51,385 nt of DNA from Betaproteobacteria bacterium (lineage in GTDB: Bacteria; Pseudomonadota; Gammaproteobacteria; Burkholderiales; SG8-39). Position 1 is the first letter of the stretch; each line of letters starts with the position of its first letter. A model generated the notes under the pieces. That model had not been told where the DNA came from. It did no database searches and was given only the letters and a program-made list of their open reading frames with translations. Location: NCBI GenBank assembly GCA_009693435.1, contig SHXF01000020.1:1-51385 (forward strand), in the 5' to 3' direction. This document shows positions 9,905 to 17,376 of the stretch, in pieces. The position numbers were made by a program, and so were the translations under genes.

Positions 9905-10906
9905 GTGAAGATTGCCATTCTAGGGGCGGGGGCCTGGGGTACCGCGCTCAGCGTTGCGCTCTCCGCACGGCACGCGGTCGCGCTTTGGGCAAGGAACGAA
10001 GGGCAGGCTGCCAGCCTGCGGACTTCGCGGCGCAACATCCGCTATTTGCCCGATGTTGTCCTGCCGGACGCGGTCTCGATAGAAAGCGATTTCGGCCGCG
10101 CATTGAACGGGGCGGAACTTGCCCTGATCTCCACGCCCGCGGCCGCACTGAGGGCGACAGTGTGTCTGCTGCGCGAGAACTGCCGGGAATCCGGCCGCAA
10201 CGTTCCTCCGGTCATTTGCGCTTCCAAGGGCTTTGAGTCTGTCAGCGCAAGGTTGCCGCATCAGGTGGTTGTCGACGAATTGGGCGAGGCCGCCTCGATC
10301 GCCATTCTGTCCGGCCCGAGCTTCGCGCTTGAAGTGGCGCAGGGCCGGCCTACGGCGCTCACACTGGCGAGTGACGATGCTGCGTTCGCCGAGCGAGCAG
10401 CCCGCGACCTGCACCAACCGACGTTGCGCGTCTATTTCACTACCGATGTCATCGGTGTCGCAATCGGTGGGGCGGTAAAGAATGTCATGGCGATCGCAAC
10501 GGGAATCTGCGACGGACTCGAGCTCGGCCATAATGCTCGCGCGGCGCTTATCACACGCGGTCTCGCCGAAATTACACGCCTCGGCGTGGCGCTCGAAGGC
10601 CGGCGCGAAACATTCATGGGACTTGCCGGCGCCGGCGACCTGATATTGACGTCCACCGGCGAGCTCTCGCGCAACCGCAGGGTGGGCCTGATGCTGGCCC
10701 GCGGGCACGCGCTGGAGGCAATTCTTCGCGAACTGGGCCACGTCGCGGAAGGCGTGCAGTCTGCGAAAGAAGTTGAACGACTGGCGCGCGGCCTTGGCGT
10801 CGATATGCCGATCACGCGATCAGTTTGCTCGGTGATGTTCGAGGGCATTTCGCCAGTCGAGGGTGTGGAACAATTGCTGGCGCGCGATCCCAGAATAGAA
10901 GAATAG
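9905..10906 (+). CDS. gpsA: Glycerol-3-phosphate dehydrogenase [NAD(P)+]
   Basis: Reduces dihydroxyacetone phosphate to sn-glycerol-3-phosphate, the backbone of phospholipids. The 333-residue protein opens with the Rossmann motif ILGAGAWGTAL (5-15) and has the conserved GPSFALEVA segment, the catalytic KNVMAIATGICDG lysine region and the GLAGAGDLILT motif. The start is a GTG at 9905; no in-frame ATG is suitably placed. The secB-gpsA-trmL arrangement is typical for Betaproteobacteria. It converges with trmL. Confidence 0.96.
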   Translation: MKIAILGAGAWGTALSVALSARHAVALWARNEGQAASLRTSRRNIRYLPDVVLPDAVSIESDFGRALNGAELALISTPAAALRATVCLLRENCRESGRNVPPVICASKGFESVSARLPHQVVVDELGEAASIAILSGPSFALEVAQGRPTALTLASDDAAFAERAARDLHQPTLRVYFTTDVIGVAIGGAVKNVMAIATGICDGLELGHNARAALITRGLAEITRLGVALEGRRETFMGLAGAGDLILTSTGELSRNRRVGLMLARGHALEAILRELGHVAEGVQSAKEVERLARGLGVDMPITRSVCSVMFEGISPVEGVEQLLARDPRIEE

Positions 10907-10912
10907 GCGGCA

Positions 10913-11398
10913 TCACACGCCCGGCAGGTCTGGCTGCCGGGCGCCCTTGAAATTGTGCTGGCGCCACGCTTCATACACCGCAATGGCCACCGCATTGGAG
11001 AGATTGAGGCTGCGGTTGCCGGGAAGCATCGGTATGCGCAGTCGCCTGTCAGCGCTGAATCCATCGAGCACGTCGTGTGGAAGCCCTCGGGTTTCGGGAC
11101 CGAAAACCAGAGCGTCACCCTCCAGGAACCGGGGGGCAGCATGCGACGCTTCACCTCGCGTGGTCGCTGCAAACATGCGCCGCCCGGCGAAATGCGCGAG
11201 GCACTGCTGCCAGTTCCGATGAACAACGACACTTGCCATATCGGCGTAATCGAGGCCTGCGCGCGCAAGCCGCCGGTCGTCAAGTTGAAACCCGAGCGGC
11301 TTCACGAGATGCAGCGTGCATCCGGTGTTGACGCAGAGCCGGATGATATTGCCGGTATTCGGCGGAATCTCAGGCTGATAAAGCACAACGTCAAGCAT
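10913..11398 (-). CDS. trmL: tRNA (cytidine(34)-2'-O)-methyltransferase
   Basis: A SPOUT-fold methyltransferase that methylates the wobble base of tRNA-Leu isoacceptors. The 161-residue protein carries the trefoil-knot motifs of the TrmH/SpoU class: N-terminal EIPPNTGNIIRL, central FGPETRGLP and C-terminal IPMLPGNRSLNLSNAVAI. The start is the ATG at 11398; a longer in-frame reading runs into comF without homology. It overlaps the end of comF by eight bases, so the two form a minus-strand operon comF-trmL. Confidence 0.94.
   Translation of the reverse strand: MLDVVLYQPEIPPNTGNIIRLCVNTGCTLHLVKPLGFQLDDRRLARAGLDYADMASVVVHRNWQQCLAHFAGRRMFAATTRGEASHAAPRFLEGDALVFGPETRGLPHDVLDGFSADRRLRIPMLPGNRSLNLSNAVAIAVYEAWRQHNFKGARQPDLPGV
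10919..10942. terminator. GC-rich hairpin at the gpsA/trmL junction
   Basis: GCCCGGCAG (10919-10927) and CTGCCGGGC (10934-10942) form a perfect 9-bp stem with a 6-base loop. It lies inside the last codons of trmL and just beyond gpsA, so it could slow transcription from either side, but it lacks a U-tract. Confidence 0.35.
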
Positions 11399-12086
11399 CG
11401 CGCACCGTTCTGGCAACGACCCAGTTCTCGACGCGTCCAGCCCCCGCCTTCTTGAGAACGCGGGCAAATTCATTCAAGGTAGAACCGGTGGTCATTACGT
11501 CGTCTATGATTGCCACGGTTTGCCCGGTCAGATCTGCGTTGCAGCGGAATGCGCCGCGAATGTTTTGTTCCCGCTTGCCGACAGGCAACGCCGTTTGGGA
11601 CGCGGTATCGATTATGCGGAGGGCCGCCGCCGTTTCGAGGTGTGCCCCGGTGATGCGGGCGATATGGCGACCCAGCTCGACCGCTTGATTGAAGCCGCGC
11701 TCGGCGAGCCGCCTGCGATGCAGCGGCATTGGAATCAGCACAGGGAAGGTGGCACCGGATCTCCCCGCCACCGCACAAACTAGCTGCTCTCCCAGAAAGC
11801 GCGCTAGTTCCAGTTGCCCGTGGAATTTCAAGGCACGCACCAGCCGGTCCAGTGGAAAGTCATACCGGAATGCGCTGATCGTCGCGTCGTACTGGGGCGG
11901 ATCGCGCAGACAAGCGCCGCAAACGGCGCGGTCCGGTTGCGGCAGGGCGCATATCGGGCAGGCAGGCGCGAGAACGGGGAGCTCATCGGCGCATTGCCGG
12001 CACACCGCAGCATCACCGGACGGCGCGGCACACAGGGCACAATCCTGGGGGGGCAGGAACCGGGCAAACGAAAAACGGTCGTTCAA
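11391..12086 (-). CDS. ComF family phosphoribosyltransferase-like protein
   Basis: A 231-residue member of the ComF family, which in naturally transformable bacteria helps uptake of single-stranded DNA. The N terminus has four cysteine pairs of zinc-ribbon type (C16/C19, C29/C32, C43/C46, C56/C59). The C-terminal half is a type I phosphoribosyltransferase domain with the PRPP loop VAIIDDVMTTGST. Whether the enzyme domain is active is not known for the family. Together with the pilins at 50-51 kb it is compatible with, but does not prove, competence. Confidence 0.9.
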   Translation of the reverse strand: MNDRFSFARFLPPQDCALCAAPSGDAAVCRQCADELPVLAPACPICALPQPDRAVCGACLRDPPQYDATISAFRYDFPLDRLVRALKFHGQLELARFLGEQLVCAVAGRSGATFPVLIPMPLHRRRLAERGFNQAVELGRHIARITGAHLETAAALRIIDTASQTALPVGKREQNIRGAFRCNADLTGQTVAIIDDVMTTGSTLNEFARVLKKAGAGRVENWVVARTVRDA

Positions 12087-12107
12087 TTAGTCTTCCCGAG
12101 CTGTGGT

Positions 12108-12136
12108 TTGACAATTGGGTTGCCGATGCCGATCAT
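12108..12136 (+). promoter_or_regulatory. Candidate sigma-70 promoter for bioB
   Basis: A perfect -35 hexamer TTGACA (12108-12113) is followed after 17 bases by GATCAT (12131-12136, 4 of 6 matches to TATAAT). It lies in the divergent comF/bioB gap and points towards bioB, about 100 bases upstream of the start. Confidence 0.4.
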
Positions 12137-12240
12137 GCAATCGCCACTTCACATCTTCGATGAAAAGCCATGCTCCCGTTAACGCCCGATGTCTCGAAGC
12201 AGACTACCTGCTCAGTAAGCGCCACGCACTGTAACGGGCC

Positions 12241-13236
12241 ATGCACGGCGTCAGCGTAATGAAGACCGTTGCCGAAGGTCGTGCGACCGAGGGCATGGTA
12301 GCGCGCGAACGCTGGACCCCGATAGCTGTCGAGCAGCTGTTTGAGATGCCCTTTAGCGACCTCTTGTATCGCGCGCAGTCGGTCCACCGGACGCATTTCG
12401 ACGCCAACCAGGTTCAATTGTCCACGCTGATTTCAATAAAAACCGGCGGATGTCCGGAGGACTGCAAGTACTGTCCGCAGTCCGCCCGCTATCAAACCGG
12501 GGTCGAAAGTGAGCCTTTGCTCTCGGTCGATGCCGTTGTCGAGGCCGCACGGACTGCCCAACGCGGTGGCGCCACCCGGTTTTGCATGGGGGCGGCCTGG
12601 CGCGGCCCGAAACAGAAGGATATCGAACAGGTCGCAGCCATGGTTCGCGAAGTCAAGGCGCTGGGCCTGGAAACATGCGCCACCCTGGGCATGCTCAAGG
12701 ACGGACAGGCCGAAGAACTGAAACAAGCCGGCCTTGATTACTATAACCACAACCTCGATACCGCGCCGGCATTTTACGGCGAGATCATCACCACGCGCGG
12801 TTACCAGGACCGCGTCGACACCCTGGACAGGGTTAGGGGTGCCGGGATCAAGGTCTGCTGTGGCGGCATCGTCGGCATGGGCGAATCACGCGCGGAGCGT
12901 GCCGGTTTGATCGCGCAGCTAGCGAGTTTCGATCCGCAACCCGAATCCGTACCCGTCAATCAGCTCGTGCAGGTCGAAGGCACGCCGCTGTTTGGCGCGG
13001 AGGAACTGGACTGGACCGAGTTCGTTCGAACGATAGCGTGCGCCCGGATTACCATGCCGCGCAGCGTGGTTCGCCTTTCCGCGGGTCGCGCCGGGATGCC
13101 TGAAGCGGTTCAGGCGCTCTGTTTTCTTGCGGGGGCGAATTCCATTTTTTACGGTGAGAAACTGCTGACCACAGGCAATCCCGAAGCCGAGCGCGACCGC
13201 GCCTTGCTGGGCAAGCTGGGCATGTATCCGGCCTGA
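12241..13236 (+). CDS. bioB: Biotin synthase
   Basis: A radical-SAM enzyme that inserts sulfur into dethiobiotin to make biotin. The 331-residue protein has the radical-SAM cluster motif C-x3-C-x2-C (C71, C75, C78 in [12 protein letters not shown]) and the later conserved cysteine and arginine positions of the [2Fe-2S] cluster in the barrel ([20 protein letters not shown]). ATGs at 12241, 12259 and 12295 are all in frame and the true start is uncertain by up to 18 residues. It is followed by an amidase and bioC on the same strand; no bioF, bioD or bioA is in the window. Confidence 0.95.
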   Translation: MHGVSVMKTVAEGRATEGMVARERWTPIAVEQLFEMPFSDLLYRAQSVHRTHFDANQVQLSTLISIKTGGCPEDCKYCPQSARYQTGVESEPLLSVDAVVEAARTAQRGGATRFCMGAAWRGPKQKDIEQVAAMVREVKALGLETCATLGMLKDGQAEELKQAGLDYYNHNLDTAPAFYGEIITTRGYQDRVDTLDRVRGAGIKVCCGGIVGMGESRAERAGLIAQLASFDPQPESVPVNQLVQVEGTPLFGAEELDWTEFVRTIACARITMPRSVVRLSAGRAGMPEAVQALCFLAGANSIFYGEKLLTTGNPEAERDRALLGKLGMYPA

Positions 13237-13269
13237 AGTCGAAATCCAAGATCGTTCTTCCGAGCACAA

Positions 13270-14661
13270 ATGGGGAAACCAGTCGCAATGAAGCTTCTTA
13301 CCGCCGCGGCCGCAGCCCGTTCGCTCGCCGAAGGGAAAGTCTCGAGTGTCGAACTTACGGAAAGGGCGTTTGCCCGTATCGATGACCGGTCGGGCGAGGG
13401 TGCGCGCGTGTTTATCAGGACCAATCGGCCCTCCGCACTGGTCCAGGCAGAATCCAGTGATCGGCTCCGGCTGCACGCAATTGTGCCCTCGCCGCTTGCG
13501 GGTGTCCCGATTTCAGTCAAGGACCTGTTTGATGTCGGGGGCGAGGTCACCCTGGCAGGCTCGAGGATCAGGGCGGATGCTCCTCCCGCACAGTCGGACG
13601 CGTTGGTGATACGCCGTTTGCGTGCCGCCGGTGCTGTCATCGTGGGGCGCACCAACATGACCGAATTCGCATTTTCAGGCATCGGAATCAATCCGCACTA
13701 CGGAACGCCGCGCAATCCCTGGGATAGAGCTTGCGACGGCGGGGCGGGCCGCATTCCAGGCGGCTCGTCCTCCGGAGCCGCGGTTTCCGTGGCGGATGGC
13801 ATGTCAGTGGTCGGATTGGGCACCGACACAGGGGGTTCGGTGAGGATTCCCGCCGCGCTATGCGGTCTCGCAGGGTTTAAACCGACTGCCCGTCGCGTGC
13901 CGCTCGATGGCACCTTTCCTCTGTCAGCGAGCCTTGATTCGATCGGGCCCATTGCGCCTGGCGTCGCCTGCTGCGCTTTGGTGGACGCCATTGTTGCCGG
14001 CGAAAAATCCTGGCTTTCCGAAGCGCCCGATCCGCGCGCTTTGCGTCTGGGCGTGCTTCGGGATCTGGTGCTCGAGGATCTGGACCGTGAGGTCGCAGTC
14101 GCGTTCGAGTCCAGTGTCTCCAGACTTTCGGCGGCAGGCGCCGCTGTCGCGGACGTGAATTTTCCCGAACTGCGCGAATTGCCCGGGATCAACCGCAGCG
14201 GGGGTCTCCCCGCACCCGAGGCGTACCAAGTCCACCGCGAGGCTTTGCGCGCGCGCGGCGATGCGTTTGATCCCAGGGTGCGCGCGCGCCTCTTGCGCGG
14301 GGCTGAGATGAGTGGGGCGGATTACATCGAACTCCGCGCGCATCGGTTGAGACTTGTCGCGGCGTTCGAGCGCGTAATGCGGGAATTCGATGCGGTGCTT
14401 TGCCCGACCGTGCCCGTGCTCGCACCGGCGATGGCGCCGCTTGAGCACGACGATGGCCTCTTTCTCCGGACCAATGCCTTGATTTTGCGCAATCCCAGCC
14501 TCGTGAATTTTCTTGACGGCTGCGCGCTCACGGTTCCATGCCATAGTTTCGGCCACGGACCTGTGGGCCTGATGATCGTCGGCCCAGCGCTTGCGGACCG
14601 GCGCGTGCTGAACGCGGGACTCGCGATCGAGCGAATTGTCGCACCCCAGGGATGTGATTGA
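13270..14661 (+). CDS. Amidase (amidase-signature family)
   Basis: A 463-residue serine amidase with the full Ser-cisSer-Lys triad: K84 in PISVKDLFDV, S166 in GGSSSGAA and nucleophile S190 in TDTGGSVRIPA. The substrate cannot be told from sequence; the family includes GatA, 6-aminohexanoate and indoleacetamide hydrolases and allophanate hydrolase. GatA is unlikely because gatB and gatC are absent here. It lies 33 bases after bioB, and its 3' end overlaps the start of bioC, so it is embedded in a biotin gene cluster. A role on a biotin-related amide is a guess from position only. Confidence 0.88.
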   Translation: MGKPVAMKLLTAAAAARSLAEGKVSSVELTERAFARIDDRSGEGARVFIRTNRPSALVQAESSDRLRLHAIVPSPLAGVPISVKDLFDVGGEVTLAGSRIRADAPPAQSDALVIRRLRAAGAVIVGRTNMTEFAFSGIGINPHYGTPRNPWDRACDGGAGRIPGGSSSGAAVSVADGMSVVGLGTDTGGSVRIPAALCGLAGFKPTARRVPLDGTFPLSASLDSIGPIAPGVACCALVDAIVAGEKSWLSEAPDPRALRLGVLRDLVLEDLDREVAVAFESSVSRLSAAGAAVADVNFPELRELPGINRSGGLPAPEAYQVHREALRARGDAFDPRVRARLLRGAEMSGADYIELRAHRLRLVAAFERVMREFDAVLCPTVPVLAPAMAPLEHDDGLFLRTNALILRNPSLVNFLDGCALTVPCHSFGHGPVGLMIVGPALADRRVLNAGLAIERIVAPQGCD

Positions 14662-15550
14662 TTCCGGCTGGCTAGATACACCCGCCGCCCGAAGAAGCTT
14701 CGGGCGCGCGGCGGACACCGTTGCTTCGGTTGCCGTTCTTGACCGCGAGGTGGAACGCCGCATGGCAGATCGACTGGCGTACCTTCGCCACCAGCCGAGG
14801 CGCATTCTGGATGCCGGCACCGGACTGGCGCACTCGTTTCCGCTTCTTCGCCGGCATTATCCGAAGGCCGAACTGGTCGGACTCGATTCTTCCGCCAACC
14901 TGCTGCGCAAGGCGCGCGGGGACCGATCCCTGCTGGAACGGCTGAGGGCTCGACTCTCCTTGGATGTGTCTCACCTTGTGTGCGCGGATTTTGCGCGTGC
15001 GCCCATCGGGTCGTCGAGCATCGGCTTGGTATGGTCCAATCTTGCGCTCGCCTGGGCGATGGACGCGCCCGCCGTGATACGCGAATTTCACCGCATGCTT
15101 GAGGCGGGAGGCCTTCTGATGTTCTCGACCTACGGGCCGGATACCCTGAAGGAATTGCGGGATGCATTTCGAAAGTGCGATGAATACGCGCACGTTCATC
15201 CATGCATCGATATGCATGACCTGGGGGATATGCTTGCCTCCAGTGGTTTCGCAACGCCGGTGATGGACATGGAAACGATCACGCTCACCTATGCAGGCGT
15301 GCCTGCCCTTCTTGACGATCTGCGCCGCTCAGGCAAGGTCAATGTCGCAGCAGCGCGGCGCAGAGGGCTGATGGGTCGGACGGGATGGCAGCGCATGCTG
15401 GACGATTACTCGGGGCGCACCGTGGACGGTCGAACGCAGGCAACCGTCGAAGTCGTGTATGGCCATGCATGGAAAGCGGAGCCTCGTCCCGTGGCGAGCG
15501 TCGCAAAGCGCGTTCACTTTGAGCGCGGGCCGAAGTTGCCTCGACAATAA
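14636..15550 (+). CDS. bioC: Malonyl-ACP O-methyltransferase BioC
   Basis: A SAM-dependent methyltransferase that caps malonyl-ACP so that fatty-acid synthase can build the pimeloyl chain of biotin. The 304-residue protein has SAM motif I ILDAGTGLAH, the acidic loop GLDSSANLL and the substrate-side AWAMDAPAVIREFHRMLEAGG helix. The first in-frame start is TTG 14636, which overlaps the amidase by 26 bases; GTG 14654 is an alternative. BioC-like genes commonly sit between comF and the cox operon in Betaproteobacteria, which matches this position. Confidence 0.88.
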   Translation: MSHPRDVIDSGWLDTPAARRSFGRAADTVASVAVLDREVERRMADRLAYLRHQPRRILDAGTGLAHSFPLLRRHYPKAELVGLDSSANLLRKARGDRSLLERLRARLSLDVSHLVCADFARAPIGSSSIGLVWSNLALAWAMDAPAVIREFHRMLEAGGLLMFSTYGPDTLKELRDAFRKCDEYAHVHPCIDMHDLGDMLASSGFATPVMDMETITLTYAGVPALLDDLRRSGKVNVAAARRRGLMGRTGWQRMLDDYSGRTVDGRTQATVEVVYGHAWKAEPRPVASVAKRVHFERGPKLPRQ

Positions 15551-15575
15551 TCGGGGCGCATGACACGCACATGGC

Positions 15576-15603
15576 TCGATCCGATCGGCTGTCGATCCGA
15601 TCG
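15576..15603. repeat. Two 12-bp direct repeats upstream of the cox remnant
   Basis: TCGATCCGATCG occurs at 15576-15587 and 15592-15603, separated by four bases, so the copies are 16 bases apart. They lie just after bioC and ahead of the decayed cox genes. They could be an operator for the former cox promoter, but nothing else supports that. Confidence 0.6.
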
Positions 15604-15644
15604 TCTTGCTGCATGAGGGACAATGTGTTAACTTATCGAGCTTT

Positions 15645-15672
15645 CTGTACGTCCTCATCTGTACGTCCTCAG
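15645..15672. repeat. Tandem 14-bp repeat
   Basis: CTGTACGTCCTCA(T/G) is present twice without spacer (15645-15658 and 15659-15672, 13 of 14 identical). It lies 35 bases before the DUF2244-like remnant and may be a slippage product in non-coding DNA. Confidence 0.6.
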
Positions 15673-15706
15673 ACTGCGTTACGGGCCTCCGGAAACGCCT
15701 TTTAAA

Positions 15707-15958
15707 ATGGACTCTGGCGTGTATACGGCGGCACCGAAATCCAATCCCAGCTTGATCGTAAAGCGCAACTGCGCAATCTCCCCTGCGGGCGTGTTTTGAA
15801 TGCTGGGCCTCATGATGCCGGTGTCGCTTGGCATTGCACTTGCGTTTGCGTCGATCGGCGAATGGATGACACTGCCGATTGCCGGGCTGGACATGCTCGC
15901 GCTGGCGGCGGCGCTGAAGCGCCGATTCAAGGCCACTGAACTGGCGAGGACGGGATGA
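15707..15958 (+). pseudogene. Broken DUF2244-like membrane protein gene (first gene of the cox operon)
   Basis: Read straight through, this frame gives 30 residues containing SLIVKRNCAISPAG, an in-frame TGA at 15797-15799, then about 52 residues including SLGIALAFASIG and PIAGLDMLALAAAL before a second stop. Both parts match the start of DUF2244 proteins, which I know as the gene directly upstream of coxB in Betaproteobacteria. A complete homologue is about twice as long, so this copy is both interrupted and cut short at its 3' end. The final stop overlaps the coxB start (ATGATG at 15955). The assignment rests on recognition of conserved residues and position, not on a database search. Confidence 0.7.
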
Positions 15959-17079
15959 TGAACAGGATGGCAGAAGCGGCGGGGGCCGCCCTGATGGCGG
16001 TTTCGGGCGCCGCCCTTGCCGATTATCAACTGAACCTTCGCGCGGCGGCGTCGCACGTCGCCAGCGCAATGTACGACCTGCAGATGCTGATGCTCGGCAT
16101 CTGCTTCGTGGTTTTCATCGGCGTCTTTTTGGTGATGTTCTATTCCATCTGGGCGCACCGCAAGTCGGTCGGCGACAAGGCCGAGCAGTTCCACAAGAAC
16201 ATAGCCGTCGAGATTCTCTGGACGACCATTCCAGCGGTGATCCTGATTTTCATGGCCTGGCCGGCGACCAAGACGCTGCTGAGCCTCAAGGACACGAGCA
16301 ATCCAGAGCTCACCATCAAGGCCACCGGTCTCCAGTGGAAATGGGGCTACGACTATGTCAAGGGCGAAGGTGAAGGTATCTCGTTGCCGTCGAACCTGTC
16401 GGCGCAGCGGGAACAGATCACCGGCGCCGCTCCCAAGGGAGAGCACTACCTGCCCGAAGTGGACAACCACGTAGTCGTCCCGGTGAACAAGTAGGTGCGG
16501 GTTCCGCTGACCGCCGGCGACGTGATTTATGCCTGGATGGTGCCGGCGTTCGATGTGAAACAGGATACGATTCCCGGCTTCGTGCGCGATCTCTGGTTCA
16601 AGGCTGACAGGGAGGGCACGTTCCGAGGCCAGTGCGCCGAGCTGTGCGGCAAAGATCACGGTTTCATTCCGATCGTAGTCGATGTCGTGTCGGCGGAGAA
16701 ATACACTGCCTGGGTCCACGACCGGAAAAAGCTCATGGCGGCGGCTGCCGATGATCCGGAGAATGTCCGGGATATCCCCGGGCTGAAATCCCGCGGCGAG
16801 AAGGTCTATACGGCCAACTGCGACGCCTGCCACCAGGCCAACGACCGGGGTGTGAAAGATGTGTTCCCGGCGCAGGAGGGCTCGAAGAGCGTGACAGGAC
16901 CGAAAAACGAGAAGATTGCGCTGGTGCTGAACGGCAAGCGCAACACCGCGATGGCGGCTTTCGGCGAGCAACTCTCGGATGTGGAACTTGCAGCGGTGAT
17001 CATCTACACCCGCAACAACCGGGCCAACAAGGCCGGTGATGCGATCCAGCCGGCTGACGTCAAGTCCCAGCGCAAATAA
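15955..17079 (+). pseudogene. coxB: Decayed cytochrome c oxidase subunit II (aa3 type, with C-terminal haem c domain)
   Basis: Two adjacent reading frames in the same phase (15955-16494 and 16495-17079) together give a normal-length subunit II, broken by a TAG at 16492-16494 within VVVPVNK-stop-VRVPLTAGD. Homologues usually have a sense codon there (lysine or similar), so one base change explains it. The two transmembrane helices and the QWKWGYDY aromatic segment are intact. Two of six CuA ligands are replaced: histidine by tyrosine in DVIYAWMVPAF and methionine by isoleucine in CAELCGKDHGFIPI. The C-terminal cytochrome c motif CDACH remains. Loss of ligands as well as a stop argues for genuine decay rather than a sequencing error. 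Confidence 0.88.
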
Positions 17080-17103
17080 CGCATTGGATATCAGAAGAAC
17101 ACG

Positions 17104-17264
17104 ATGAGCGCCGCAGTCGACAGCCACGACCATGCGCACGACCCTACTGCGGAATCAAGCGCTGGAGTACCACCGGCAACCACGAGGCCATCGGCATGCT
17201 TTACGTGTGGTTCAACTTCACAATATTTTTTGTTATCATTGTCCCTAGTGTGGGCAGCGTGTAG
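17104..17264 (+). pseudogene. coxA: Frameshifted 5' stub of cytochrome c oxidase subunit I (aa3 type)
   Basis: The start MSAAVDSHDHAHD is the usual histidine-rich beginning of betaproteobacterial CoxA, 24 bases after the coxB remnant. Near 17141-17147 the frame shifts; the second frame reads GIKRWSTTGNHEAIGMLY then VWFNFTIFFVI, clearly the first part of the subunit I signature (normally KRWLYTTNHKDIGTMYL) but with several substitutions. It ends at TAG 17262-17264. None of the haem-ligand histidines or later helices remain. About 500 codons of the gene are missing, replaced by the DNA that follows. Confidence 0.85.
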
Positions 17265-17332
17265 TCCTTCACTCGTATGTTCCTTCGACTTGCCGGTCCG
17301 AGAAGCATCGATGCTGCTGCGGCTTGCCTCTT

Positions 17333-17364
17333 ATTCCACAAATAAAATATTCCACCAATAAAAT
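17333..17364. repeat. Tandem 16-bp AT-rich repeat at the left edge of the oxidase region
   Basis: ATTCCACAAATAAAAT (17333-17348) is followed directly by ATTCCACCAATAAAAT (17349-17364), 15 of 16 bases identical. It sits between the coxA stub and the first gene of the new oxidase cluster, in DNA that is locally AT-rich compared with its surroundings. It may mark the junction or be part of the promoter region. Confidence 0.7.
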
Positions 17365-17376
17365 TGCACTCGGGAG

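Noticed and set aside
10919..10942. Strong rho-independent terminator between gpsA and trmL
   Set aside because: The stem is good but there is no U-tract and it lies inside the trmL coding end; listed only at low confidence.
15797..15799. TGA read as selenocysteine in the DUF2244-like gene
   Set aside because: No selenoprotein context, no hairpin of the bacterial SECIS type was recognised, and neighbouring genes are decayed.
16492..16494. Programmed read-through of TAG in coxB
   Set aside because: Two CuA ligands are lost downstream, so a read-through product would not work as a normal subunit II.
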